64,000 nt of DNA, from contig NZ_OX216966.1 in NCBI RefSeq assembly GCF_945605565.1, positions 5,324,001 through 5,388,000 of the forward strand. The letters run 5' to 3'. A program made the translations under genes and the position numbers. This document shows, piece by piece, positions 36,486 to 45,544 of this stretch. Under the pieces are notes generated by a model that was not told the DNA's origin, ran no database searches, and saw only the letters and a program-made list of their open reading frames with translations. Numbering within the stretch: position 1 is the stretch's first letter; the number at the start of each line of letters is the position of its first letter. The stretch comes from Paenibacillus dendritiformis. GTDB taxonomy: Bacteria; Bacillota; Bacilli; Paenibacillales; Paenibacillaceae.

Positions 36486-36504
36486 TTCCGCTCGTGATAA
36501 TGAC

Positions 36505-36551
36505 AAGAGCCCCTTCTCCCTGCGACAGCAGGAGGAAGAGGCTCTTTTTTT
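36505..36551 (+). terminator. Rho-independent terminator
   Basis: AAGAGCC pairs with GGCTCTT, the inner stem is CTTCTCC/GGAGGAAG, and a run of seven T follows. Confidence 0.85.
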
Positions 36552-36568
36552 GTGATATATAACGCCCG

Positions 36569-37519
36569 CTACAGCTGCTCAAGCTCACCCTGCACAGAGT
36601 CAGCCTTCCCCGGCCCGCGGGCGCTGCCTTCACGCTCTCTGAAATATTGCAGCAAAAAGGCGTGAAAGGTCTGCGCGACCAGCGGCAGCTTCTCGTCGAT
36701 GCGGCGAATCAGCCCGATGGAGCGCGTAACGACCGGATCGATCACTCTGACGCGGGCCGGTTGAAGCTCCGATGTATGCTGGAGCGCCATATCCGGCAGC
36801 AGGCTGACTCCCATGCCGGCGGCCACGAGGCCTCGAATCGTCTCCGTCTCTTCCCCCTCGAAGCCGATATGCGGCGTGAAGCCTGCCTTCATGCAGGCAT
36901 CCCATACAATCGGCCGCAGCGAATACCCGGGACTGAACATGACGAACGTCTCTTCCTTCAGCTGCTTCAGCGATATCGTCTCCTCCCGGGCCAGCGGATG
37001 GTTCGGGGGAAGGATGGCAAGCAGTTCCTCGTTCAGCACAATCTCCCCGGTCACCATGTCGCTGTCCTTCGGATACGGGGAGATGAAGGCGAGATCGACT
37101 TCGCCGGATACGATGTCCCGAATGAGGGACGGGTACATGCCCTGCTTGAACCGGAACTTCACGTTCGGGTGCCGCTTCCGGAACTCGGCCACCAGCTTTG
37201 GAATCAGATGGATCCCCAAGCTGTGCGGAAATCCGATTCGCACCTCTCCCAGCTCCGGATGCATGAATTCCTGCACCTCTTGAACCGCACGCTCCAGATC
37301 CTTCAGCACCGCTTCCGCCCGGCTGCAGAACAGCTGCCCCACCGGCGTCAGCTGCAGGTTGCGACCCTTCTGCAGGAACAGCTTGACGCCAAGCTCCTCC
37401 TCCAGCTGGTGAATCTGCCGGCTTACGGCAGACTGGGCGACATGAAGCTCCTCCGCTGCCTGCGTCACATGCTCCTTCTGGGCTACCTTCACGAAGTACA
37501 ACAATTGCCTAAGTTCCAC
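36569..37519 (-). CDS. LysR-family regulator, GltC-like
   Basis: A 316-residue LysR regulator. The N-terminal winged helix (MELRQLLYFVKVAQ, VTQAAEELHVAQSAVSRQI, LGVKLF) and the whole co-inducer domain (GIGFPHSLGIHLIP-like, GLVAAGMGVSLLP) follow B. subtilis GltC closely as remembered. GltC activates glutamate synthase genes in response to 2-oxoglutarate; no gltAB lies in the window, so the target may differ. The start is GTG with a weak GAGAG RBS. It is convergent to the YugP-like gene. Confidence 0.88.
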   Translation of the reverse strand: MELRQLLYFVKVAQKEHVTQAAEELHVAQSAVSRQIHQLEEELGVKLFLQKGRNLQLTPVGQLFCSRAEAVLKDLERAVQEVQEFMHPELGEVRIGFPHSLGIHLIPKLVAEFRKRHPNVKFRFKQGMYPSLIRDIVSGEVDLAFISPYPKDSDMVTGEIVLNEELLAILPPNHPLAREETISLKQLKEETFVMFSPGYSLRPIVWDACMKAGFTPHIGFEGEETETIRGLVAAGMGVSLLPDMALQHTSELQPARVRVIDPVVTRSIGLIRRIDEKLPLVAQTFHAFLLQYFREREGSARGPGKADSVQGELEQL

Positions 37520-37575
37520 GAATCTCTCGCTCCGTTCTACTCAATAATACGGTTCTTGCGATGCGTTGCCAGCCG

Positions 37576-38175
37576 TTACGACCGAATGCGCTGCAATACG
37601 GCGTACAATAGGAATCCGGCGGCCAGGCCGCCCAAATGAGCGCTCCAGCTGATGCCGGTGATGACGAACGACTGCACAATCCCGATGCCAAGAATAATCA
37701 TGATCGTCTTCCGCGATGCCTGATCGAGCGCCCACCGTTGAAAAATGGCGATGAACAGATAAGCTCCGTATACGCCATAAATCGCGCCTGAGGCTCCTAC
37801 GGCCAATGTTCCCCATTCGGACAGGTACAAGGCCGCCCCATTGCCTAGCAGGCCGCTCAGCAGATACAGCACGGCATATTTGAAGGAGCCAAGGATGCGT
37901 TCCATCGGCGGCGCGAACACGAATAGCGCGAACATATTGAACAAGAGATGCTGGAATCCCGAGTGCAGGAACATCGCCGTCGCCAACCGCCACGTCTCGC
38001 TTGCATAAGGCTCCATCTTCAACACGGCGCCGAAGCGGAACAGCGTCATGTTGTCCTGGCTTCCCCCATTCAACGCAAGTACGATGAACATCGCCACATT
38101 CGCGATAATGAGGAGCGTCGTTACAGGGAACTGCTTGATATAACTGCGCCAATTTTCATATCGGATAAATATCAC
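37576..38175 (-). CDS. Rhomboid-family intramembrane serine protease
   Basis: A roughly 200-residue protein with six helices. The active site is GASGAIYGVYG (catalytic Ser in helix 4) and SAHLGGLAAGF (catalytic His in helix 6); the HxxxN block reads HSGFQHLLFNMFAL. It cuts membrane proteins within the bilayer. The start is GTG 38175, which has AGGAAG at good spacing; the longer frame starts in a basic stretch with no RBS. It is 56 bases upstream of the LysR gene on the same strand. Confidence 0.88.
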   Translation of the reverse strand: MIFIRYENWRSYIKQFPVTTLLIIANVAMFIVLALNGGSQDNMTLFRFGAVLKMEPYASETWRLATAMFLHSGFQHLLFNMFALFVFAPPMERILGSFKYAVLYLLSGLLGNGAALYLSEWGTLAVGASGAIYGVYGAYLFIAIFQRWALDQASRKTIMIILGIGIVQSFVITGISWSAHLGGLAAGFLLYAVLQRIRS

Positions 38176-38256
38176 GGGTTTTCTCTTCCTCTCTCTCCGC
38201 CGGCCTGAACTCTCCAATCGTTCTCATGGATGCGGGGAACCTATCACGAACGGACA

Positions 38257-38287
38257 TTGGACAATCGTACAAGCAAAGCTTTATAAT
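38257..38287 (+). promoter_or_regulatory. tpx promoter
   Basis: TATAAT at 38282-38287 with a weaker TTGGAC 19 bases upstream. The transcript would begin just before the leader hairpin. Confidence 0.5.
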
Positions 38288-38307
38288 GAAAAATAAGGTA
38301 AATGACT

Positions 38308-38353
38308 GTTCAAAGGGCGCATCTCTTCGTGATCCAAAGCGTACTTTTTGAAC
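38308..38353 (+). repeat. TTTGAAC-ACCTC leader repeat, copy B
   Basis: GTTCAAA (38308-38314) pairs with TTTGAAC (38347-38353), and AAAGCGTACTTTTTGAAC-ACCTCG matches copy A (35255-35275). It lies in the 5' leader of tpx. Confidence 0.6.
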
Positions 38354-38397
38354 TACCTCGATAAGTTACCGTCACTTTATTGAAGGAGGCTAACGAT

Positions 38398-38910
38398 ATG
38401 GCTAATGAACGTCAAGCTACGCTCAAGGGCAATCCCATCACGCTGGTGGGTCCGGAATTGAAGGCAGGAGACAAAGCTCCTGAGTTCCAATTGAACAAAT
38501 CGTTGACGGAGGTAGCAGGCCTGAACGATTTCGCAGGCAAGATTAAGCTCATCAGTGTCGTTCCTTCAATCGATACGGGCGTATGCGATGCGCAGACCCG
38601 CCGCTTCAATGAAGAAGCAGGCAAGCTTGGCGACAACGTCGTCGTGCTGACCGTCAGCGCAGACCTTCCATTCGCGCAGGCCCGCTGGTGCGGCGCGGCA
38701 GGCGTCGACAATGTCGTCATGCTGTCCGACTACAAGGGCAATACATTCGGTGAAGCCTATGGCGTCCTGATTAAGGAGCTTCAGCTCGATATGCGCTCCA
38801 TCTTCGTCGTTGACGCAGACAATACGATTCGCTACGTCGAAGTGCTTGGCGAGATGACCGAGCATCCGAATTACGAGAAAGCGGTCGAAGCCGTCAAAAG
38901 CTTGCTGTAA
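38398..38910 (+). CDS. tpx: Thiol peroxidase
   Basis: A 170-residue atypical 2-Cys peroxiredoxin. The peroxidatic cysteine is in [16 protein letters not shown] and the resolving cysteine in [12 protein letters not shown], at normal Tpx spacing. It reduces hydrogen peroxide and alkyl hydroperoxides in the cytoplasm using thioredoxin. AAGGAGG is eight bases before the ATG at 38398. The leader carries a repeat hairpin. A strong terminator follows. Confidence 0.95.
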   Translation: MANERQATLKGNPITLVGPELKAGDKAPEFQLNKSLTEVAGLNDFAGKIKLISVVPSIDTGVCDAQTRRFNEEAGKLGDNVVVLTVSADLPFAQARWCGAAGVDNVVMLSDYKGNTFGEAYGVLIKELQLDMRSIFVVDADNTIRYVEVLGEMTEHPNYEKAVEAVKSLL

Positions 38911-38930
38911 TTCCGCTTCCAGGGAGAACA

Positions 38931-38966
38931 AAAGCGAGAGAAGAGTTTCGGCTCTCCTCTCGCTTT
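38931..38966 (+). terminator. Rho-independent terminator of tpx
   Basis: AAAGCGAGAG pairs with CTCTCGCTTT and an inner AGAG/CTCT extends it. Confidence 0.8.
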
Positions 38967-39009
38967 ATCGTCAGGCAGTGCCCATTGCCTCTATTCGGCG
39001 GCCGCTTCC

Positions 39010-39402
39010 TTAACTATTTACTTTATATGCCGCCAGCTTCTTGTCCAAGACAGCGAACAAATCGAGTATTACGCGATAATTGGCGCCCAAATCACCTAAT
39101 CCCCCGCGTGAAGCCGAGTAAATATCAACCGCCGTTCTCATTGGTCCCACGTTGATGACAGAGACAGTAATATCCATCGTCCGTCCGGTCATCGTCCGTT
39201 TCTCCATAGTGATTTCACCGACAGAAGGAACCTCATGAAGTATTTTGTACCCCTGAATCTTCTTCAATGTCGATGCGATTTCTTCCCATGCTTTATCCCG
39301 GGACATTTGATAGTAATGCGTTTTCAATTTGGGGTCTTTGGCACGATCGCCGCTGGATTCAAAACTGCGAATAATGCCGACCAATACTCGTTTGAGTGAC
39401 AA
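39010..39402 (-). CDS. DUF1499-like protein
   Basis: A roughly 130-residue soluble protein. KTHYYQMSRDKAWEEIASTLKKIQGYKI and the C-terminal IYSASRGGLGDLGANYRVILDLFAVL follow the DUF1499 pattern (S-A-S-R and D-G-A-N-RI blocks). Function is unknown in the family. The TTG at 39402 is preferred: AAGGAGG is nine bases upstream, whereas the ATG at 39423 overlaps that RBS. Confidence 0.7.
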   Translation of the reverse strand: MSLKRVLVGIIRSFESSGDRAKDPKLKTHYYQMSRDKAWEEIASTLKKIQGYKILHEVPSVGEITMEKRTMTGRTMDITVSVINVGPMRTAVDIYSASRGGLGDLGANYRVILDLFAVLDKKLAAYKVNS

Positions 39403-39555
39403 GAGCGTGTTCCTCCTTTTCATGACAGCCGTTGCTCACTTATCTATAGTGTATCACTGTTCCGGAGTTAACGGAAGGAAAAATGTGTCCATTAAAGAGA
39501 AACACCTTCCATGCGAATGGTCATTCACATGAAAGGTGGCTGAAATGTCAATAGG

Positions 39556-39730
39556 AAAACCCGCCTATGCCGTTTGGCTCTTATGTTTCTGAACCTGCTC
39601 TAGCAGGTGGGTGTCCGCAAAAATGCTTTTGACTTCCCTTCGAGAGGGCTTGCCAGCCGCACTTCGATCTAGGACTCCCAAGAAACAAACATTGGTTCAA
39701 AACAACGAAAGCCGACACGTACATCGCAGG
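39556..39730 (-). ncRNA. ssrS: 6S RNA
   Basis: About 175 bases with a good promoter. The 3' half reads GACACCCACCTGC-loop-GCAGGTTCAG ... GCCAAACGGCAT, the conserved 3' side of 6S RNA. The 5' end CCTGCGATGT pairs with the 3' end GGCATAGGCGGG through a one-base bulge, giving the closing stem, followed by TTTT. The middle can form the long bubble-containing hairpin. 6S RNA binds the sigma-A holoenzyme and mimics an open promoter. No open reading frame with an RBS fits here. Confidence 0.75.
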
Positions 39731-39736
39731 AAGTAA

Positions 39737-39765
39737 TCTTATTATATAGCGGAGAGCATCAAATG
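39737..39765 (-). promoter_or_regulatory. 6S RNA promoter
   Basis: On the minus strand TTTACA and TATAAT (perfect -10) are 17 bases apart; predicted start near 39730. Confidence 0.75.
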
Positions 39766-39837
39766 TAAACCGGTACTTTATTCCCAATCATGCCAAGCGT
39801 GCGCGGCAGCTTCCCGCCACCCGGCAACCCGTGCGGA

Positions 39838-40668
39838 TTAGGGACGGGAATAACGGTTCCCGTCTTCAAGCTCCTTGACCGGAGCGTGATCGACTTCATC
39901 GAAGGGCACTTCCGTATCGGCGTCCTTCTCCGGCTCTTCTCCTGCTTCCTCCTGCTCCTGCATGCGCTGATGCTGGTCCTGCATCTTCTGATAGACCGCA
40001 TAGAAGTTGAAGAAGGCATAATAGGCAATGACAGAGCCTGCGAAGAAGATGAGCAGGAACGGCCATTTGAACAAGCTGAAATATAAGATGGCGCCGCTGA
40101 CGACGGTCGTCATGATGATGCGGAACGGACGGAGCAGCGTCAGCAGGATGCTGTTCTTGACCAGCTGAACCGTTTTCATATGATAGTGTGCCACCATCGA
40201 GAAAAAATTAAACAGCGACACGAACAAGACGATGAGCAGTCCGAGCATGACGAATCCGATGATCTGCATGGACTTGAGCTGCGTCATGTATACGGTATAA
40301 TCCACATACATGATGACGAACAGCAGCGTATAGAAGATGCCGCCAACCATGGCTTGCTTGTAGTTTTCCTTGTAGGACTTGAAGAAGGTTTTGAGCAATT
40401 TGACATCCGTATCGCCCATGACCCACTTGCGGCCTACCGAGAACATGGCGGCTGTCGCCGGGAAGAGCGTGAACGGGGCGCTAATCCCCATCATCCAGTT
40501 CATCGTGATCGATTCGTTCAGCATGTTTTGCTGCATGACCATCAATTTGACGAGCAAAAAAAAGAAAAACGGCGCCGAACAGAGCAGCCACAGCACGTTC
40601 GTGACCGAAAATCGCATAATCCATTCCGAAATGCGGTAAAAGCCGCCCATTATCCCTCGAAATTCCAA
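39838..40668 (-). CDS. DUF624 (YesL-like) membrane protein
   Basis: A 276-residue protein with six helices (about residues 20-45, 60-80, 105-125, 135-160, 175-195 and 200-225) and a charged, Glu-rich cytoplasmic tail. The N-terminus (EFRGIMGGFYRISEWIMRFSVTN in outline) is the DUF624/YesL signature. Function is unknown; the family often sits beside carbohydrate ABC transporters, but none is here. TTG 40668 is chosen because GGGGGAA lies six bases upstream; ATG 40650 is an alternative. Confidence 0.82.
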   Translation of the reverse strand: MEFRGIMGGFYRISEWIMRFSVTNVLWLLCSAPFFFFLLVKLMVMQQNMLNESITMNWMMGISAPFTLFPATAAMFSVGRKWVMGDTDVKLLKTFFKSYKENYKQAMVGGIFYTLLFVIMYVDYTVYMTQLKSMQIIGFVMLGLLIVLFVSLFNFFSMVAHYHMKTVQLVKNSILLTLLRPFRIIMTTVVSGAILYFSLFKWPFLLIFFAGSVIAYYAFFNFYAVYQKMQDQHQRMQEQEEAGEEPEKDADTEVPFDEVDHAPVKELEDGNRYSRP

Positions 40669-40844
40669 AGGTCATTCCCCCTCGAATACATCATCCTGTC
40701 CTATCTACTATAATACAAAGCTCCCCTGCTATGCCAGTGCCTATTTTCCAGCGCTCTGGGTACTTGCCTCAGTCGCAAATGCCCCCCCGGCATATGATAC
40801 TACTGTAATTCAAAACCTTTGCATGTTCTAAAGGAGGTTGTAAC

Positions 40845-40946
40845 ATGGGCCACGTAGGAGGATACGGCGGTTTCTGGACGTCGACAGGTACGATTCTGGT
40901 GTTATTCATTTTGTTGGTTATCGTTAGCCGCGCCCTGATTATCTGA
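40845..40946 (+). CDS. YjcZ-type tiny hydrophobic protein (33 aa)
   Basis: A 33-residue peptide gene with a perfect AAAGGAGG RBS. The product is MGHVGGYGGFWTSTG followed by the helix TILVLFILLVIVSR. Gly/Tyr-rich start and hydrophobic tail are the YjcZ hallmark; paralogue of 7810-7902. Its own terminator follows within 20 bases. Confidence 0.9.
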   Translation: MGHVGGYGGFWTSTGTILVLFILLVIVSRALII

Positions 40947-40961
40947 CCGGCGCCATAAACG

Positions 40962-40991
40962 CAAAGAGACCGCTCTGATGCGGTCTCTTTG
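40962..40991. terminator. Terminator hairpin
   Basis: A perfect 12-bp stem CAAAGAGACCGC/GCGGTCTCTTTG with a 6-base loop, between convergent genes. Confidence 0.85.
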
Positions 40992-41037
40992 TATTGTTGT
41001 ATCGTGAAGACGGCATTAGCCGTCGCCTATTCACATC

Positions 41038-42591
41038 TTATTCGTCGCGTTGGCGGCGTCCTTCATCATTGAAGCGGCGCGGTTTGCGATCGCCGTTACG
41101 GTCCCGGTAATCTCCACGGCTGCCGCCGCCCCGGTTGTCGCGGCCATATCCGCCACGGTTATCCCGGCCGTAGCCTCCGCGGCGCTCGCCGCCTCCTTGG
41201 CGTCCTCCGCGATTATACGGCGCGGACAGCTTGCGTCCGCTGGAGCGAAGGTCCGGCTTGCGGCGCTTCACGCGAATCGGATCTTCTGGTGTCAGCGAGA
41301 TCTGGACATCCTTCTTCTCGCCCGTCAGCAGCTTGAATGCCGCGGACAGCAGATGCACCGAATCGTACTGCTCGAGCAATTGAATCGCAATGCCCTTGTA
41401 CTCGTTCAAATCGGTATCCTTCAGCACTTCCATCATACGTTCGGCGACAATGCGCTGCTTGCCCTCGATCGCATCCGCCAGCGTCGGCATCGGCTTGCGC
41501 GGGATGCGGTGGCGGGTCACCCGTTCGATGAAGTTCAAATGGTCAATCTCGCGCGGCGTAACGAACGACCAGGCGCTGCCTTCCTTGCCGGCGCGGCCGG
41601 TACGGCCGATCCGGTGCACGTAAGATTCCGGATCCTGCGGCAGGTCGAAGTTGATGACATGGGTAACCCCGGATACGTCCAAGCCCCGGGCAGCCACGTC
41701 GGTAGCGACCAGCACATCGATGCTGCCGTCGCGGAATTTGCGCATGACGTTGTCACGCTGGTTCTGGGACAGATCACCGTGCAAGCCGTCAGCGGAATAG
41801 CCGCGCTTCTGCAGCGCTTCGGACAGTTCGTCGACACGGCGCTTCGTGCGGCCGAATACGATCGCGAGCTCCGGCGATTCCATGTCGAGCAAGCGGCTCA
41901 ATGCATCGAACTTCACCCGTTCAGGCACTTCGATATAAGCTTGTTCGATCAGCGGTGCGCTCACCTGCTTCGGCATGACGGAGACATGCTCCGGATCGCG
42001 CAGGAATTGATTCGCCAGCTTCTGGATGTTCGGCGGCATCGTGGCCGAGAACAGCATCGTCTGGCGCTCTTCCGGCACGAGGCTCAGAATCGACGTGATG
42101 TCTTCCATGAAGCCCATGTCGAGCATCTCGTCCGCCTCGTCCAATACGACCGTCTGCACATGGTCCAGACGAATCGTCTTCCGGTTAATATGGTCAAGCA
42201 AGCGGCCCGGCGTTCCGATAATAATCTGCGGGTGCTTTTTCAGTGCGCGAATCTGCCGGCCAATATCCTGTCCGCCGTAAATCGGCAGGGAACGAACTCC
42301 TTTGAATCGGGTCAGCTTGCCGATCTCTTCGGCTACCTGAATGGCTAACTCGCGGGTAGGGGTCATGACGAGAGCGACGACTCGCTCTTCCGACGGGTCA
42401 ATCTTGGAGATAAGCGGAATTCCAAATGCGGCGGTCTTGCCTGTTCCTGTCTGAGCCTGTCCAATCAAGTCACGTCCCGTCATGGCTACCGGAATCGCTT
42501 TTTCTTGAATCGGAGTGGCTTCTTCAAACCCTAATTCCGTAATCGCTTGAAGCAATTTCGGCTCCAGGCCGAATTCAACAAATGTCTTCAA
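41038..42591 (-). CDS. cshA: DEAD-box RNA helicase (CshA-like)
   Basis: A roughly 517-residue helicase. In order: Q motif ([13 protein letters not shown]), motif [28 protein letters not shown], motif [29 protein letters not shown] and motif [12 protein letters not shown]. Past residue 450 comes a basic RGG-type tail with RGGYGRDN repeats that binds RNA. The long RGG tail and length fit CshA (mRNA degradosome, cold growth). AAGGAG is too close to the ATG at 42600 but well placed for the in-frame TTG at 42591, so the latter is preferred. The ~270-base upstream gap is probably a long leader. Confidence 0.9.
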   Translation of the reverse strand: MKTFVEFGLEPKLLQAITELGFEEATPIQEKAIPVAMTGRDLIGQAQTGTGKTAAFGIPLISKIDPSEERVVALVMTPTRELAIQVAEEIGKLTRFKGVRSLPIYGGQDIGRQIRALKKHPQIIIGTPGRLLDHINRKTIRLDHVQTVVLDEADEMLDMGFMEDITSILSLVPEERQTMLFSATMPPNIQKLANQFLRDPEHVSVMPKQVSAPLIEQAYIEVPERVKFDALSRLLDMESPELAIVFGRTKRRVDELSEALQKRGYSADGLHGDLSQNQRDNVMRKFRDGSIDVLVATDVAARGLDVSGVTHVINFDLPQDPESYVHRIGRTGRAGKEGSAWSFVTPREIDHLNFIERVTRHRIPRKPMPTLADAIEGKQRIVAERMMEVLKDTDLNEYKGIAIQLLEQYDSVHLLSAAFKLLTGEKKDVQISLTPEDPIRVKRRKPDLRSSGRKLSAPYNRGGRQGGGERRGGYGRDNRGGYGRDNRGGGSRGDYRDRNGDRKPRRFNDEGRRQRDE

Positions 42592-42861
42592 TATATTCAT
42601 ACTCCTTCATTGTGGACAATCCACAGCCTTGTCTGTATTCTTAAGTAGCGCGACAATGGTGACGAAAGGCACTTCCAGCCATTCGTCTTCTCATATACAA
42701 TGCGGAGGGGTCCTGCACGGCGGACTTCCACCATGTAATCATATTATGGACATCGTGGGTATCATAAGCCTACTCAAGAATATCCAGCATATTATAACAC
42801 AAATGATTAAAAGAATACCAGTTCCGAACTAACCAATACTACCTCATGAGGTGACTTCACG

Positions 42862-43689
42862 TTGAAACGAATTTTCCACTGCATCATTATCATTATCGGC
42901 GCCGCCTGCATCGCCGCCTCCTTCAATCTGTTCCTGCTCCCGCACCATTTGCTCAGCGGCGGGTTATCGGGCGTGTCGCTGGTAACGAATTACTTGACCG
43001 GCTGGAATCCAAGCGTCTTGTACTTCACCTTTAACCTTCCGATCCTGATCTGGGGCTGGTTCGTACTGGGCAGGCGGTTCATCGGGTACAGCATTCTCAG
43101 CGTCGCCACTACGACCTGGCTGCTGACGGTCATTCCCGTCCATTCGGTGACCAATGAGCCGCTGCTTGCCGCCATCTTCGGCGGGACGCTCGTCGGAATT
43201 GGAAGCGGAATCTCGCTGCGCGTCGGCGGCTCTTCCGGCGGCTTCGACATCATCGGATCGATCGTGACACGCTATCGCGATTTCTCGATTCAGAGCATCC
43301 TGATTATCTTGAACGGCGCCGTTATTTTCTCGCACGGATACATATCCCAGGAATGGGAGCTTGTCCTCTATTCCATGGTGTCCATCTTCACGACGGGCAA
43401 AATCATCGGCACGATCTACATCAACCATTACAAGGTGACCGTGTTTATCATTACCCGGGAGAAGGAAGCGCTTATCAATAAGCTGCTTTGTCTTCCGCAC
43501 GGCGTAACCGTTATCAAAACGCGAGGCGCGTTCACCGACATAGAGAAGGATATGCTCATGACTGTGACAACCCGCTACGAGCTGCCCGATCTGAAGCGCA
43601 GCATCATGGAGATCGATCCGAAGGCGTTCGTCAATATTGTGGAGACGGTCGGCGTCATCGGCAATTTCCGGCGCCCGCTGTCGAAGTAA
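42862..43689 (+). CDS. YitT-family membrane protein (DUF161/DUF2179)
   Basis: A 275-residue protein with five or six helices in residues 5-190, then a C-terminal DUF2179 domain (about 195-272: VFIITREKEALINKLL, GVTVIKTRGAFT, MEIDPKAFVNIVETVGV). Family proteins are of unknown or proposed transport function. The start is TTG with GAGGTGA upstream. Its 3' side has been hit closely by the IS1182 element, which begins 37 bases after the stop, so any native terminator may be lost. Confidence 0.88.
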   Translation: MKRIFHCIIIIIGAACIAASFNLFLLPHHLLSGGLSGVSLVTNYLTGWNPSVLYFTFNLPILIWGWFVLGRRFIGYSILSVATTTWLLTVIPVHSVTNEPLLAAIFGGTLVGIGSGISLRVGGSSGGFDIIGSIVTRYRDFSIQSILIILNGAVIFSHGYISQEWELVLYSMVSIFTTGKIIGTIYINHYKVTVFIITREKEALINKLLCLPHGVTVIKTRGAFTDIEKDMLMTVTTRYELPDLKRSIMEIDPKAFVNIVETVGVIGNFRRPLSK

Positions 43690-43725
43690 GCGTTCTGCGG
43701 GGACATGCTCCCTCCAGCCAAAAAC

Positions 43726-45512
43726 CAAGAGGCTGTCCCAAAAGTAGGTATGCTCACTTGAAGGGGCAGTTCGCTTGATGGAAACCTGTGCAAAAAACAA
43801 AGAAATGGCGATGCTAGGTGGTTATCCCTGCATCGCCATTTCTGACTTTTGGTCGATTGCCGCCTTCTTAAGCAAATTGTGGGCGAGCGAAAGCCACCCG
43901 ACCTCGAGGCTCACTTTGGGCAGGCCTCGAAGCAGAAAACGTCTGAATCCCCGATTGTTTTTCATTTGTCCAAATACACTCTCCGGTTCAATCATTCTCC
44001 GAACCGACAGCGCGTATCCTTCCTCACTCCTGAGTTTCTCCCGTGCTTGCTGCTTGTAACGTAGGTATTTCAAACTCACGCTGATTTCCCGGTTCCCTTT
44101 TGCTTTCGTACAAGTTGCTTTGAGTGGACATCCTTCGCAGCTTTCGCTTCGGTAGTGTCGCTTCCGTACCTCATATCCGCTTTCAGTCATTTCCTTGCTT
44201 TCGTAACGAAACAGCAGTTGGCGACCCGCTGCACACGTCCACCTATCTTCGGCTTCGTCGTACTGCCAGTTGTCCAGCTTACTGATATCTTGCTGCCACT
44301 TCTTCGACTTTTCCTTGTGGTATGTGCTGTATTTCACCAATGCTTCTAGTTGTTCGCTTTCCAAGTAAGCATAGTTTTCTTCTCCGCCGTACCCTGCATC
44401 TGCGATGACTGTTTTCGGCAGCTTGCCAAGAGCTGCTTTAACCTTCTCCAAATGCGGCTTAAGGCAGCGCGTGTCGGTCGGGCGTTGATGCAAGCTGTAG
44501 CCGATAATGAACTGGTTTTCCGTTCCAATCTGCACATTGTAGCCGGGCTTGAGTTGGCCATTACGCATGTGATCTTCTTTCATCCGCATGAAGGTGGCGT
44601 CGGGATCTGTCTTGCTGTAGCTGTTCCGGTCGCCGAGGCGCTCTTGATGGGTCTCATATTTTTGCAAACGCGGGAGGAGGTCTTTTCGGAGTGCGCGCAC
44701 CGCTTTTTTAAGAGACTTGTCCTTCGGTTGGGTTTGCAGTTTTGCCTCCAATTGCTGAACGGCCGCCTCCAGCTTTTCGCTGGTCAGCGCGGATGCTTCG
44801 CCGAGCTCGGCAAGGTCTTGCCCAGCCTGCTCCTGATCTTCCTGCTTCTCCGCCGCTTCGATCGTTGCAAACAATGTCTGTACTTTTTCTTGCAACTTCG
44901 CTTTCTGTTTTACAACGGCCTTGCCCCAGACGAACGTGTACCGATTGGCATTCGCCTCAATTTTGGTACCGTCGACAAAGTAATGCTCGAGCTTTACATA
45001 CCTTTCCTCAGCAAGAAATTGAAGGACGCTTGTGAAAACGACCTCCAGCACATTTTTCATTCTCTCGGAGCGAAAGCGATTAATGGTACGGAAATCTGGA
45101 CGCTGTCTACCAGCTATCCACATAAACATGACATTCTCTCGGACCGCTTTGGCAATTTGGCGAGAGGAGTAGATCCGCTGTGTGTAGGCGTAAATAATAA
45201 CTTTGGTAAGCATTTTAGGATGGTAACTGTCGCGTCCTCCGCCAGGATAGGCGGCTTTAAAGATCTGGTCGTCCAAACGATTGACCGCCTCGTTGACGAC
45301 TCGAACAAGGTGATTTTGGGGAATGTCGTCCTCCAAGTCCATTGGCAGATACAGTTGGTCCATGGTATATTGAATGTACAAAGAAACCTCTCCTTTTGGT
45401 ATGTGGTTGGGTGGTACCTCCATTTTACCAAGGAAAGGTTTTTTTTGTTTTACAAATTGAAGAAGGGGTGTCCTTCAGTCATCTAACGATGACCTTTTGG
45501 GACAGCCCCTTG
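43726..45512 (-). mobile_element. IS1182-family insertion sequence, complete
   Basis: Terminal inverted repeats of 19 bases with one mismatch: CAAGAGGCTGTCCCAAAAG at 43726-43744 and the complement of CAAGGGGCTGTCCCAAAAG at 45494-45512. The single transposase gene is intact. Flanking bases show no clear target duplication. Length about 1.79 kb. Confidence 0.9.
43822..45381 (-). CDS. IS1182-family transposase (DDE)
   Basis: A 519-residue transposase. The N-terminal DUF772-type domain (DIPQNHLVRVVNEAVNRL, YSSRQIAKAVRENVMFMWIAG, PDFRTINRFRSER) is followed by the DDE catalytic core: FVDGTKIEANANRYTFVWGK, VIADAGYGGEENY and the late RMIEPESVFGQMKNNRGFRRF. A charged coiled coil sits in the middle (about 165-255), and a zinc-finger-like C-x2-C pair (SCEGCPLKATC) near 425. 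The TTG at 45381 is preferred by RBS (AAAGGAG). No frameshift, so possibly active. Confidence 0.93.
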   Translation of the reverse strand: MYIQYTMDQLYLPMDLEDDIPQNHLVRVVNEAVNRLDDQIFKAAYPGGGRDSYHPKMLTKVIIYAYTQRIYSSRQIAKAVRENVMFMWIAGRQRPDFRTINRFRSERMKNVLEVVFTSVLQFLAEERYVKLEHYFVDGTKIEANANRYTFVWGKAVVKQKAKLQEKVQTLFATIEAAEKQEDQEQAGQDLAELGEASALTSEKLEAAVQQLEAKLQTQPKDKSLKKAVRALRKDLLPRLQKYETHQERLGDRNSYSKTDPDATFMRMKEDHMRNGQLKPGYNVQIGTENQFIIGYSLHQRPTDTRCLKPHLEKVKAALGKLPKTVIADAGYGGEENYAYLESEQLEALVKYSTYHKEKSKKWQQDISKLDNWQYDEAEDRWTCAAGRQLLFRYESKEMTESGYEVRKRHYRSESCEGCPLKATCTKAKGNREISVSLKYLRYKQQAREKLRSEEGYALSVRRMIEPESVFGQMKNNRGFRRFLLRGLPKVSLEVGWLSLAHNLLKKAAIDQKSEMAMQG

Positions 45513-45544
45513 TTCGATCATCTTATGAGTCCATACCTGCTATT

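Noticed and set aside
36569..37519. Calling the LysR gene gltC outright
   Set aside because: Similarity is remembered rather than computed, and gltAB is not adjacent, so the symbol was left empty.
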